A stretch of 64,000 nt of DNA from Rhodospirillaceae bacterium (lineage in GTDB: Bacteria; Pseudomonadota; Alphaproteobacteria; Rhodospirillales; Rhodospirillaceae): the NCBI GenBank assembly GCA_009693785.1, contig SHWP01000008.1:1-64000 (forward strand). Reading direction: 5' to 3'. A program made the translations under genes and the position numbers. Shown here piece by piece: positions 38,223 through 46,265 of this stretch. The notes beneath the pieces are model-generated. The model did no database searches. It was not told the origin of the DNA and worked only from the letters and a program-made list of their open reading frames with translations. How positions within the stretch are numbered: position 1 is the stretch's first letter; each line of letters begins with the position of its first letter.

Positions 38223-38855
38223 CTAAAGATCTTTCAGCCACACCAGCGATAAATTACTCGCGGGCATGGGGATGATCTTATCCAACTTAAATCCCGCCTC
38301 GACCGCGACCTGAGCGACGTCATCGACCTCGCGCAGGCCCCAGGCTGGGTTGCGCGACTTCAGGGACTGATCAAACGTGATGTTGCTCTCGGCCAAAAAG
38401 TCGCCGTGCAAAATGTAAGGGCCATACGTGAAGAGCAGCGCGCGTGCGCCTAAAATATTTGCGGCACTCGAAAACAGCGCTAAAGTTGCAGCCCACGGCG
38501 AGATATGAATCATGTTTAGACAGATCACCGCGTCGGCCTTGGTGATGGGCCAGGGCATGTCCATCACATCCAAAGCAAGCGGCGCGCACAAATTTTGCAG
38601 TTTTGTCTCCGCACGGTAGGCGGCGATACCCTCGCGTGCCTCGGCGTTCGGCTCGCTGGGTTGCCAAACTAGGTTTGGGAAGGCGTCCGCGAACGCTACG
38701 GCGTGATAGCCGCCGCCACTGGCGATTTCGAGCACCAAACCATGGCTGGGCAGTACCCCGCGCAGTGCTTCGACCAAGTGGGGGGCATTGCGAAGTGCCG
38801 AAGGATGGGGTTGCGGCGGCATCAGCCAGCCTCGATCTGCGGCCAAGATATCCAC
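38223..38855 (-). CDS. DUF938 SAM-dependent methyltransferase-like protein
   Basis: A 210-residue class I methyltransferase-fold protein of the DUF938 family. LVLEIASGGGYHAVAFADAFP is the glycine-rich SAM-binding motif, PSEPNAEAREGI the second motif, and DAVICLNMIHISPWAAT the conserved N-M-I-H-I-S-P-W hallmark of this family. FTYGPYILHGDFLAESNITFDQSL is also diagnostic. ATG 38822 (MPPQPHP...) is an equally good start. The methyl acceptor is unknown. Confidence 0.87.
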   Translation of the reverse strand: MDILAADRGWLMPPQPHPSALRNAPHLVEALRGVLPSHGLVLEIASGGGYHAVAFADAFPNLVWQPSEPNAEAREGIAAYRAETKLQNLCAPLALDVMDMPWPITKADAVICLNMIHISPWAATLALFSSAANILGARALLFTYGPYILHGDFLAESNITFDQSLKSRNPAWGLREVDDVAQVAVEAGFKLDKIIPMPASNLSLVWLKDL

Positions 38856-38954
38856 GCGACTTGACGCAGATAATGCAAATCGAGTACCCGACTAGGGGAT
38901 AGAAATTTATCGCCTGGCCCGACACGGTGCCACGCGCGCAGGGGAGAGTTGCAC

Positions 38955-39290
38955 ATGACCTACGTGGTGACCGAGAACTGCATCAAGTGCAAGTTCATGG
39001 ACTGCGTCGAAGTATGCCCGGTGGATTGCTTCTACGAGGGCGAGAACATGCTGGTCATCCACCCCGACGAATGTATCGATTGCGGGGTCTGCGAGCCTGA
39101 ATGCCCGGCCGAGGCCATTGTTCCTGACTCCGACGAGGCCGCAGCCAGCTGGACCGAGCTCAATAAAGAGTACGCTGACAAGTGGCCGAACATTACCGCC
39201 AAAGGCGAGTCCCCGGCCGATGCCGATGACTGGAAAGATAAACCCAATAAAAAACAATTGCTTAGCGCAAATCCTGGAAGTGGTTCCTGA
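38955..39290 (+). CDS. fdxA: 7Fe ferredoxin FdxA
   Basis: A 111-residue ferredoxin with one 3Fe-4S and one 4Fe-4S cluster. Cysteines lie in [21 protein letters not shown] and [21 protein letters not shown], the Azotobacter-type FdxA pattern. The C-terminal half ([15 protein letters not shown]) is typical of the family. ATG 38955 has GGGGAGA upstream; a TTG two codons earlier is less likely. It lies upstream of carD, a common alphaproteobacterial arrangement, and could serve korAB elsewhere in the window (inference). Confidence 0.95.
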   Translation: MTYVVTENCIKCKFMDCVEVCPVDCFYEGENMLVIHPDECIDCGVCEPECPAEAIVPDSDEAAASWTELNKEYADKWPNITAKGESPADADDWKDKPNKKQLLSANPGSGS

Positions 39291-39304
39291 AGTTAGCCAC
39301 TTCC
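39276..39304 (+). other. Stem-loop overlapping the fdxA stop codon
   Basis: GGAAGTGG (39276-39283) and CCACTTCC (39297-39304) form an 8-bp stem with a 13-base loop that contains the fdxA stop codon. There is no T-run, so it may protect the 3' end of the message rather than terminate transcription. Confidence 0.5.
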
Positions 39305-39368
39305 GCTACGGCCCCCTAAAAGGGTTTTCGGCTGTATTTTTCCACAGAATTATGATACCTTCTTTCTA

Positions 39369-39399
39369 ATCCGTCGGGGGAACCGGCGGATTATTTTTT
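39369..39399 (+). terminator. Intrinsic terminator between fdxA and carD
   Basis: ATCCGTCGG (39369-39377) pairs with CCGGCGGAT (39383-39391) with one G-T wobble, loop GGGAA, followed by TATTTTTT (39392-39399). It separates fdxA from carD, so carD needs its own promoter in the 220 bases that follow. An AT-rich stretch around 39440-39455 is a candidate, but no box can be assigned. Confidence 0.75.
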
Positions 39400-39618
39400 C
39401 CCTGCCCTGGGACTCGCGGAAAGTCTCGTGAGTCATTGATATATAATAATTTTAATGGCTGGGAATGAGGGCCGGGTGGTTTTCGCGTGGTGGTCTAAGG
39501 GGCCGCCCGGTCACCGTATCGCTGCAGTGCAAAAAACCAGTCCACAGGCACGTGGGCTGAGTTGGGGGACGAGCGGCGGGCGGCAACAACAACAATGTCG
39601 TGGAGAGCGAGACCGAAC

Positions 39619-40191
39619 ATGCCCAATAAGAACATGCTCAGCAAGAAGCCCGACCTATCGGTGAAAAAGCCGGTGGTGAAGCTTGTCCAAAAAACCAAGT
39701 TTGCAGCACCCTTTTCGGCTGGCGACTTCGTGGTTTATCCGGCGCACGGCGTCGGCAAAGTAACCACGCTCGAAAACCAGCTGATCGCTGGCCAGAAGAT
39801 CGAGTTGTTCGTCATCAGTTTCGAGCGCGACCGCATGACGCTGCGCGTGCCGATCATGAAGGCCGAGGGTGCGGGCTTGCGCAAACTCTCGACCCGCAAG
39901 GTGATGGAGAGCGCGTTGCTTACCCTCAAGGGCCGTGCGCGCGTCAAACGCGCCATGTGGAGCCGCCGCGCCCAGGAATACGAAGCCAAGATCAACTCAG
40001 GCGACCCGGTATCCATCGCCGAAGTGGTGCGCGATTTGCACCGCGGCGCGACCCAGCCCGAGCAGTCCTACAGCGAACGCCAAATTTATGAGCAAGCGCT
40101 CGAGCGCTTGGCCCATGAAATGGCGGCCGTGGAACGCATCAAACCCGAAGCGGCCACAGCCAAGTTAGAAAAACTACTCAACGCTGCTTAA
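39619..40191 (+). CDS. CarD family transcriptional regulator
   Basis: A 190-residue regulator that binds RNA polymerase beta and stabilises open promoter complexes, as CarD/CdnL proteins do. The RNAP-interacting Tudor-like domain reads FSAGDFVVYPAHGVGKVTTLENQ followed by VISFERDRMTLRVPIMKAEGAGLRKLS. The helical DNA-binding half contains MWSRRAQEYEAKINSGDPVSIAEVVRDLHR, diagnostic of the family. The N-terminal Lys-rich 25 residues are variable. ATG 39619 is chosen; in-frame ATGs at 39595 and 39562 are possible. Confidence 0.93.
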   Translation: MPNKNMLSKKPDLSVKKPVVKLVQKTKFAAPFSAGDFVVYPAHGVGKVTTLENQLIAGQKIELFVISFERDRMTLRVPIMKAEGAGLRKLSTRKVMESALLTLKGRARVKRAMWSRRAQEYEAKINSGDPVSIAEVVRDLHRGATQPEQSYSERQIYEQALERLAHEMAAVERIKPEAATAKLEKLLNAA

Positions 40192-40217
40192 GCGGTTCAA
40201 GAGTTTAGTGGTGCGGA

Positions 40218-40249
40218 CGGCCCCGGAGTAATCCGGGGCCGTTTTATTT
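40218..40249 (+). terminator. Intrinsic terminator after carD
   Basis: CGGCCCCGGA (40218-40227) and TCCGGGGCCG (40232-40241) form a perfect 10-bp stem with loop GTAA, followed by TTTTATTTT. It lies 27 bases after the carD stop. The core is nearly identical to the terminator after the first TonB-dependent receptor gene. Confidence 0.9.
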
Positions 40250-40279
40250 TGCAAGCCAAGGTCTAAATTCTTGTCCGTC

Positions 40280-41080
40280 ATGACGACTCTCAAGGCATTT
40301 TTCACTGCTGCGCTACTGGTTGTTGGGTTAGCTGCCCACGCCGCTTCGCCCGATGGGTTGCCTCGAGGCGAAGTGGGCATCGTGGCTACTGTCATCGATG
40401 GCGATACTGTACGGCTGAAAGATGGCAGCGCCGATATTCGCTTGGTTGGCATTCAGGCGCCTAAACTGCCGTTGGGCCGCAAAGGCTTCAAGGCATGGCC
40501 GTTGGCCGATGAGGCGCGCCAAGCCCTTCTTGCGCTCACGCAGGATCGCCAGGTTACCCTGCGTTTGGGCACGACCGCACGCGACCGCAACGGCCGCACG
40601 CTCGCGCATCTCGTGCGTGAGGATGGCGTGTGGATTCAAGGCGAGATGCTGCGCCAAGGCTGGGCCCGCGTATACACCTTTCCCGATAACCGGCAACTTG
40701 CGACCGAGTTGTCGGCGCTTGAAACCGAAGCGCGCGACACAAAGCGCGGAATCTGGGCCGATGAATTTTATGCTGTGCGTGAAGCGGCCGACGCGGCGGC
40801 GCTGATGTCAGTCCTCAACACCTTTCAGATTGTTACGGGTACAGTGCACGCCGTAGCCAAAACCAAAGAACGCATCTATCTCAATTTCGGTGATGACTTC
40901 CGTAGCGATTTTACGATCTCAGTCGACAAACGCGATTGGCCGCGCTTCGATGACGCAAAGCTCGATCTCAGCCAACTCACAGATCACACCATCGAAGTGC
41001 ACGGCTGGCTGGTGTCACGCAACGGCCCGATGATCGAAGCCACCCACCCCGAGCAAATCAGGGTCGGCGCTAGAAAATGA
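40280..41080 (+). CDS. Thermonuclease (SNase)-like protein with substituted catalytic residues
   Basis: A 266-residue secreted protein: signal peptide (KAFFTAALLVVGLAAHAAS), then an SNase OB-fold with VIDGDTVRLKDGSADIRLVG and ARDRNGRTLAHLV, followed by a C-terminal domain of about 100 residues. In staphylococcal nuclease the metal- and base-providing residues are D40 and E43 in V-D-T-P-E. The matching segment here is I-Q-A-P-K (Q59, K62), so both are replaced, while the first Arg (R54) and the R of R-D-R-N-G-R are kept. It may bind rather than cut nucleic acid, or act differently. ATG 40280 follows the carD terminator. Confidence 0.75.
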   Translation: MTTLKAFFTAALLVVGLAAHAASPDGLPRGEVGIVATVIDGDTVRLKDGSADIRLVGIQAPKLPLGRKGFKAWPLADEARQALLALTQDRQVTLRLGTTARDRNGRTLAHLVREDGVWIQGEMLRQGWARVYTFPDNRQLATELSALETEARDTKRGIWADEFYAVREAADAAALMSVLNTFQIVTGTVHAVAKTKERIYLNFGDDFRSDFTISVDKRDWPRFDDAKLDLSQLTDHTIEVHGWLVSRNGPMIEATHPEQIRVGARK

Positions 41081-41222
41081 TTTAGAATCAATGGGTTATA
41101 ATACAACCCCAGAGTGCATATTAACCTGTTGATTTCATTACATTTGCGCAAATTTATCCCTGTAATTTTCCTGTTAAAAACAGGGTCCAAACATCCCAGC
41201 ACAACTTCAGATAGATTCTCCT

Positions 41223-41672
41223 TCAAGCGATCCGATGCTCATCGACCAGGGTGATCTGGAACAGCTTGCCGTCCTTAAACCAATGCCAGGTGCGGCCCCG
41301 GTCAATGGTGTTGGCTGCCAACTGGATCATCTCGCACACATCGACACCGGGCTGATCCTCAAACCAGAAGTGAACATAGAGCGTCCGGTCATCGAGCTCA
41401 CGCACCGAACCCGAAATGCGCCCGTCGAACACGGCGCGTCCGTTCGCATATGTCGCATCGAACACCAAACTGCGCGCACGGCCATCGGGCCAGGTGTAAA
41501 AACTTTCTTGGCGATAGGTCAGGCCATCCTTACCGTCGTCAGGAAAAGAAACATTGATCTTGAAGTCGTATTGATCAAGCAGCTTCATTTGCGGCGTGAT
41601 GAACCTATACGTGCCAGCCCAGGTGCCTTCGTGGCGCGCGAGCAATGGCATGCGGGCTTTGATGATGGACAT
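41223..41672 (-). CDS. DUF3598-like (lipocalin-type) protein
   Basis: A 149-residue soluble protein. It begins MSIIKARMPLLARHEGTWAGTYRFI and carries repeated beta-strand patterns (KINVSFPDDGKDGLTYRQESFYTWPDG...LVFDATYANGRAVFDG...HFWFEDQPG). The H-E-G-x-W-x-G-x-Y start and Y-R-Q-x-S-x-Y-x-W-x-D-G segment resemble DUF3598 proteins, which are lipocalin-like small-molecule binders. There is no signal peptide. Function unknown. It is divergent from the EpmC-like gene, with 65 bases between starts. Confidence 0.65.
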   Translation of the reverse strand: MSIIKARMPLLARHEGTWAGTYRFITPQMKLLDQYDFKINVSFPDDGKDGLTYRQESFYTWPDGRARSLVFDATYANGRAVFDGRISGSVRELDDRTLYVHFWFEDQPGVDVCEMIQLAANTIDRGRTWHWFKDGKLFQITLVDEHRIA

Positions 41673-41737
41673 GCTGACCCTCGTTGCTATGCGCTCATTC
41701 TAGACGTTCTGAAGCAGGGTGTGTAAGAACCCGCATC

Positions 41738-42322
41738 ATGATTCTCTCACCCATCGACCCCGCAACGCTGTCTCACATACTCAACGCTTTCGAGCATGGC
41801 CTCGATGGTATTTCACATGCACAGGCAGTCTTCCAGCGTATCGCCGCTACGCGCCAATACGCACCGAACTTCACAGCCGACCGGCACGCTGGGCGAGGCA
41901 AGGCGGTTGCGCTGGCGCATCGCCTAGGCATTGCAACACTCGACGAAGATCCGGCTTCTGCGTTCAGTTGGGATGGCCGCTTGATTCGCACACGTTCGGA
42001 AACCAGCGGGGTGTTTCACGAAATTGCCCATTGGCAAATTGCACCGCCGACCCGCCGCGCGCTGTATGATTTCGGATTGGGTGCTGGGCCCGAGACGGGG
42101 CGCATAGCCGAGGCCAACGCTGCTGCTTGTGTCGACGCGGCGACGAAGGAGGAGGAAGAAAACCTCGCCTCACTGCTTGGCATTTTGTGGGAAGTCGAGA
42201 ACGACGAGCCAGCCATTCTCGCTTTCGCCGAACAGAACTGGCTCGAACTCCCCGACCGCCCACAGACTCAACGCCATTTTGTTGACTATCTCGATAAGCT
42301 TGCGGCGCGCGGGCTGGTTTAA
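41738..42322 (+). CDS. EpmC-like putative metal-dependent hydroxylase (elongation factor P hydroxylase family)
   Basis: A 194-residue protein whose core GVFHEIAHWQIAPPTRRALYDFGLGAGPETGR closely follows the H-E-x-x-H-W ... R-R-x-L-x-D-F-G-Y/L ... P-x-G-R pattern of EpmC (YfcM), which hydroxylates modified lysine in elongation factor P. The acidic EEEENLASLLGILWEVEND region also fits. The rest of the sequence is divergent and no EF-P modification genes (epmA, epmB) are in the window, so the substrate is uncertain. ATG 41738 is the most natural start; no strong ribosome site is visible. Confidence 0.6.
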   Translation: MILSPIDPATLSHILNAFEHGLDGISHAQAVFQRIAATRQYAPNFTADRHAGRGKAVALAHRLGIATLDEDPASAFSWDGRLIRTRSETSGVFHEIAHWQIAPPTRRALYDFGLGAGPETGRIAEANAAACVDAATKEEEENLASLLGILWEVENDEPAILAFAEQNWLELPDRPQTQRHFVDYLDKLAARGLV

Positions 42323-43413
42323 GAATCCGAGCGCAGGTCTTGCTGGAACTTGCGGTTATCGGGCGTATCGAGGTCGCACTGCACCCGCATCCAAGTGGGG
42401 TTGATGCCGATGCGATCGGCACCTGGCGCACTCCAACCATAGGCCAGGGTCGGGCCGCTCTCATCGCCCTCTTGCACCACGGTGACTAATGTTTCGCGGT
42501 ACATGCCGTACGACCAGTTGTTGCGCAGAGTCAGCACCATGGGCCGGCCATCGGGGTGATTGAAGAAATATGTGCCGCCCTGATCGTGCATGACGATGTA
42601 TTTATCTGTGGTCATCATCGGCTTGCCTGGCGTTTTGGGAAAATCAACCATGCACGCGAACATGCGCGCGCGCTCTAACTGATGCCAGGTGAAGTCGGCC
42701 ACTTGCTCGCGCGGTTTGTCGGTTGCGAAGTCCATGATTCTGTCGCGGAACCAATATTTCGTTGGTTCTAAACGCACCTGATAGTCCGAGTAACCTTTCT
42801 TGCCTTCCTCGCCGAAGATGCAGGTTTTTGTCTTCATGCCGCCTTGGAAGGCGTCTACATCGCGGCGCAGATACACTTCGCAGCCTGCCAGTACTTGCGT
42901 GTCTTTAATCTTGATGCCGTTGAGAATTTTGGCGTCATTGTGCGCGCCTAGCCACTTCTTGCGGTCTTTGAGAAAATGCATCGTCACCTTGATGGCTTTT
43001 TCGGTCTCGTCTTTTTCCAGCACATAGATGCGCTGGCGGAAAATCGAGGTGGGGTCGTTGTTCTTATATTCCTCAAGATAAAGAACGTTCTTTCCGAATG
43101 CCGGCAGATCGACCTTGCGTATGGCCGAGTGAACCCGCAGATGCGCGCCTGATTCGAGAGTCTTCTTGCCCGCGTCAGCGTCGAACTGCAGTTGTTCGTG
43201 GTTGTCAAAATCGCCTGCCCACAACTGCATGACGTAGTTGAGGTCCAAGTCCAGGAACCGCAAATTCTCGGATTTCTCGGCGGGCAGAACCGTCACCGCA
43301 TTGGGCGGGCGGTATAAGGTTTTGGCTTCAGGGGCGGTTTGCTGCGCGGCCGCTGACGTTGCAAGACCAACGGCGCTCGCGGCAATTAACGCTACAGCTT
43401 TGAATCCCGGCAT
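42319..43413 (-). CDS. Secreted CpcT/CpeT (phycobilin lyase)-like protein, long form
   Basis: A 364-residue protein with a signal peptide (AVALIAASAVGLATSAAAQQ). Residues about 55-240 follow the CpcT/CpeT (DUF1001) layout: VMQLWAGDFDNHEQL, VLYLEEYKNNDPTSIFRQRIYVL (the Y-x-E-Q/E...-R-Q-R-x-Y motif), LAGCEVYLRRDVDAFQGGMKTKTCIF (G-C-x-V/E-x-L...F-x-G-x-T...C) and KGYSDYQVRLEP. In cyanobacteria this family attaches bilins to cysteines. The C-terminal 120 residues are an extension not found in the 200-residue cyanobacterial enzymes. There are no phycobiliproteins here, so the ligand or role is open. Its stop overlaps that of the EpmC-like gene. Confidence 0.6.
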   Translation of the reverse strand: MPGFKAVALIAASAVGLATSAAAQQTAPEAKTLYRPPNAVTVLPAEKSENLRFLDLDLNYVMQLWAGDFDNHEQLQFDADAGKKTLESGAHLRVHSAIRKVDLPAFGKNVLYLEEYKNNDPTSIFRQRIYVLEKDETEKAIKVTMHFLKDRKKWLGAHNDAKILNGIKIKDTQVLAGCEVYLRRDVDAFQGGMKTKTCIFGEEGKKGYSDYQVRLEPTKYWFRDRIMDFATDKPREQVADFTWHQLERARMFACMVDFPKTPGKPMMTTDKYIVMHDQGGTYFFNHPDGRPMVLTLRNNWSYGMYRETLVTVVQEGDESGPTLAYGWSAPGADRIGINPTWMRVQCDLDTPDNRKFQQDLRSDS

Positions 43414-43496
43414 GGCGTCCTCCTATGCACTGAAGGCCCAAGCGTAGGGTGGTCAGCTAGCAATTTCTAGCGTGCTAACGCGGCCAATCGTAGAAT

Positions 43497-44639
43497 TTAT
43501 TTGCTCTCGAAGCGTGTCGCGCCGTCCCAATCTGGTGGTGGTGGTGACGACAAATACTCCGACAGCCTGCGTGCGAACAATTCGCCAGGGCCATCATTCG
43601 GAAATTTGTCGGTGTGATTGATCACAGCCGCATAAGCCTTTTTCCAGTCCCGCGACGTATATGCCGCCCACACCTTAGCCCACGACTCGCACAGGGCATT
43701 CACAACAGGATCGGCTTGCTGCTCAAGCGGCCCAATCAGTTCCGCAATTTCTACCGGATGAATCGCACCCTTGGGCACCACCATATCGATTGGCCGGAAT
43801 AAAAAATGCGAGCTAGTTTTTGCCACGATGGCGCCGCTGGCCAAAATTTGTGTGCCGTAGACTTTGTTCAAACCTTCTAGGCGCGAACCCATATTAATGG
43901 TGTCGCCGATGGCGGTGTAATCCAGCCGGTCGGCCGAGCCCACATTGCCCACCACCGCATCACCCATGTGAACAGCTAGGCGCGTGTACCACTCTGGTTT
44001 GCCCTGGGCTTTCCAACGTTCGTTGAGCGCGTTCGATGCCGCCCGCGCCGCCAGCGCCGCGCGGCAGGCGAGTGTTTCGTGATCGGGTTGTTTCAGAGGC
44101 GCGTTCCAAAACGCAAACACCGCGTCGCCCACGTACTTATCGACCGTACCGCCGTGCTCAAGCACCTGTTGCACCACGGCCTCGAAATACTCCGACATTT
44201 GTGCCATCAAAGCTTCAGCGGGCAACGTTTCGGCCATGGTGGTGAAGTCTTTGACATCCGTGAACACCACGCTCAGGGCGCGGCGTTCACCACCCACTTC
44301 CATGCGGGTGCCTGAGCGCACCAAATCTTGCACCAGGGCCCTGGGCACGAACTTAGCGATCTGGCCCAGGGCTGACTTCATGCGGTCGAGTGCCTCGCCC
44401 AGGCGCGCGATTTCGCTGATGCGGCTGGAAACAGAAATGGGTTGATTCAGATCGAGCTGTGCGATGCGCTCGGTTTCCAGTGACAGCGCTGCCATTGGCT
44501 TAGAAAAGCGGCGGGCCAAAAACACGATGACGGGAATCGACAGCAATAGAAAAACCAATGAAATTACCGCTGCGTTGCGCCCAATGGCATTGAATGTTTC
44601 GGTGAAATTTGATTCCGGCAATGCCAAAGCCAAATACAC
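43497..44639 (-). pseudogene. Adenylate/guanylate cyclase, C-terminal part after a frameshift
   Basis: 380 residues from GTG 44639: a membrane helix (AAVISLVFLLLSIPVIVFLARRF), a HAMP domain (FSKPMAALSLETERIAQLDLNQPI) and a class III cyclase domain. Metal-binding aspartates are in SVVFTDVKDFTTMAETL and DKYVGDAVFAFWNAP. LDYTAIGDTINMGSRLEGLNK carries the purine- and transition-state-binding residues. The domain itself is complete. The frame continues upstream as far as about 44738, where it meets the sensor part in another frame. As it stands, the enzyme would lack its sensor unless expressed from an internal start. Confidence 0.75.
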
Positions 44640-44689
44640 GGGCTGCTCACTTTTTACCTCGCCCTCGATGCCGAGGCGGATGACCGTGG

Positions 44690-45598
44690 CTAAGTAGGCG
44701 ACTCCGTTGACTTCAAGCGCACTCGCGCTAAAACCCCCTCGGTATGAAACCGATGCAACATGGCTTGCGCGACAGGATTTGTCAGTGCATCCGCGTCGGG
44801 TAATTGGAATGGTTGGCTGGCATCGTAGGGGCCCGACCCGATAAGCATTGCCAGATCGGCGTGGGCCAACAACTTGCCATTGCCCAAGAATAGAAACAGT
44901 TGCTCGTTTTCATCGGCCGCCAAACCGCCGACAATCGCCGATAACTGGGCCAGCGGCACGTCGGCAGCGATTACGCCCGATCGGGCGCCGGCGAAGGCAT
45001 GGGCGACGGAAACGCCCGGCTCGTCGATCACGTCGATGACATAAGGCATCGTCTCGACGATATCGTTGGGTGCGGCCAGAGCCGAGCGATACCAAGCGCG
45101 ATTGCGCGGATCATAACTCATCCCGGCTTGAGTTTGACGTGATAGCTCGACCCCAACCGCATCAAGAAACCGCCAGGTGTCGGTCGGGCTTGTGGCATTG
45201 GCCGTGATGATATGAACCACAAACGCAGTTTTTTCAGGCATGCCCGGCTTGGGGTTTGTGCCGCGCGTGGCAATGACCTCGAATAACTCACCGTTGTCAT
45301 AGCCAGCGTGAATGCCCGACACATGCGGGTAGCGCTGCAGTACGCTCATGAACGCGCGCAAGTATCGCTCGCTCTCGCCGCCGCCAAAGCCGGGGTCGGC
45401 CGCAAAGGTCGACACGGCAAAACGTAATGGCCCGAACAATGCTTGTTGTTGGAGTGCGACTTCGGTTTGGTGGCTTTGAAACAGCTGATTGCCGGCATCC
45501 ATCGCCGCTTGGCGGCTTTTGCGGTAGCCTTCCCAAATCACCACGCCGACGGTGAGTGCGACCAGCGGCACGAAGGCGGCCAGCAGCGCGGCCAGCAA
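44690..45598 (-). pseudogene. Adenylate cyclase, N-terminal sensor part before a frameshift
   Basis: 302 residues with an N-terminal membrane helix (LLAAFVPLVALTVGVVIWEGY) and an extracytoplasmic dCache-like domain (YLRAFMSVLQRYPHVSGIHAGYDNGELFEV; YDPRNRAWYRSALAAPNDIVETMPYV). The frame stops at 44690 after ...HTEGVLARVRLKSTESPT. One base more in the G5/T4 run (plus-strand AAAACCCCC at 44730-44738) would give ...HTEGGFSASALEVNGVAYLATVIRLG and join the cyclase part. The start is TTG 45598 or slightly upstream; no ATG fits. It is either a true disruption or an assembly error in a homopolymer. Confidence 0.75.
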
Positions 45599-45642
45599 CG
45601 AGATCGTCCGGCGCTTTGGGCGGTCATGGGCGTAAGGTCGAT

Positions 45643-46014
45643 TTATTTTTGAACGCGCTTGGATAAATCGATAACGCGGTCACTGAGATATTTGATCCAA
45701 TATTTAAGGAAGGGATCGGCCCGATCCATCTTCTCTGTCACTTTTTCCCGGCTCACGGTCATGACTTCGCAGCCCGATTTGGTGATCGCCGAGGCCGTAC
45801 GTTTGGCGCCGTCTTGCATCAATGCCAGCTCGCCAAACATCTCGCCGCGTTTGACGACCGTATAAGTGATCATCTCGCCCTTTTCGTTGACACCGATAAT
45901 ATCAACGTCGCCTTTCAAGACAACAAAGGCCGATAACGCCCGATCTCCCGATTGGAAAATCATGGCATTGGGCTCGAAACTCTTTCGCTCGAATGCTTTA
46001 TCTGAAAGATCCAT
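45643..46014 (-). CDS. Cyclic nucleotide-binding domain protein
   Basis: A 123-residue stand-alone cNMP-binding domain: AMIFQSGDRALSAFVVLKGDVDIIG, then GEMFGELALMQDGAKRTASAI, the phosphate-binding cassette with G-E-L-A and R-T-A-S/T. There is no helix-turn-helix, so it is not a CRP-type activator; it may regulate a partner enzyme. ATG 46014 has GAGG ten bases upstream. It lies directly upstream of the split adenylate cyclase in the same direction, suggesting a cAMP (or cGMP) signalling pair. Confidence 0.85.
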   Translation of the reverse strand: MDLSDKAFERKSFEPNAMIFQSGDRALSAFVVLKGDVDIIGVNEKGEMITYTVVKRGEMFGELALMQDGAKRTASAITKSGCEVMTVSREKVTEKMDRADPFLKYWIKYLSDRVIDLSKRVQK

Positions 46015-46133
46015 AGCCGTACCTCGTCCAGCGTCAGCCCCGACTGTCCACGCCCCATCATTTCTCAGCCCGCATGAAGAGGCAACCGGCTTAACGCCCA
46101 CAAACCTGTGAAAACCCGATCACATCGCTGTGT

Positions 46134-46262
46134 TTAGGCGGCTTTGGGCTTTATCCACGCGGCATAAAGGGCGGGTAGCACGACCAGAGTCAGCACGGTT
46201 GCCCCGGCCAAGCCGCCAATGATGGTAAACGCCATGGGTCCCCAGAAATTGCTGCGACCGTC
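46134..46262 (-). pseudogene. C-terminal remnant of an RND efflux transporter
   Basis: Forty-odd codons on the minus strand read GRSNFWGPMAFTIIGGLAGA, then TVLTLVVLPALYAAWIKPK and a TAA at 46134-46136. This is the last membrane helix of AcrB/CzcA-type pumps (W-G-P-M-A...I-I-G-G-L...T-L-x-V-L-P-A-L-Y). It begins directly after the stop of the upstream solute-binding protein gene, in the same frame, and has no start of its own. The rest of the pump gene is gone, which marks a deletion or rearrangement junction. Confidence 0.75.
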
Positions 46263-46265
46263 GTG

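Noticed and set aside
38060-38275. Open reading frame of 71 codons across the 38.1 kb repeat
   Set aside because: Its translation comes from the palindromic repeat itself, as is common for such repeats in GC-rich genomes; there is no ribosome site.
44730-44738. Programmed -1 frameshift in the cyclase
   Set aside because: The run GAGGGGGTTTTA does not give a standard X-XXY-YYZ slippery heptamer in the reading frame, and no downstream stimulatory structure is obvious. An indel is the simpler reading.
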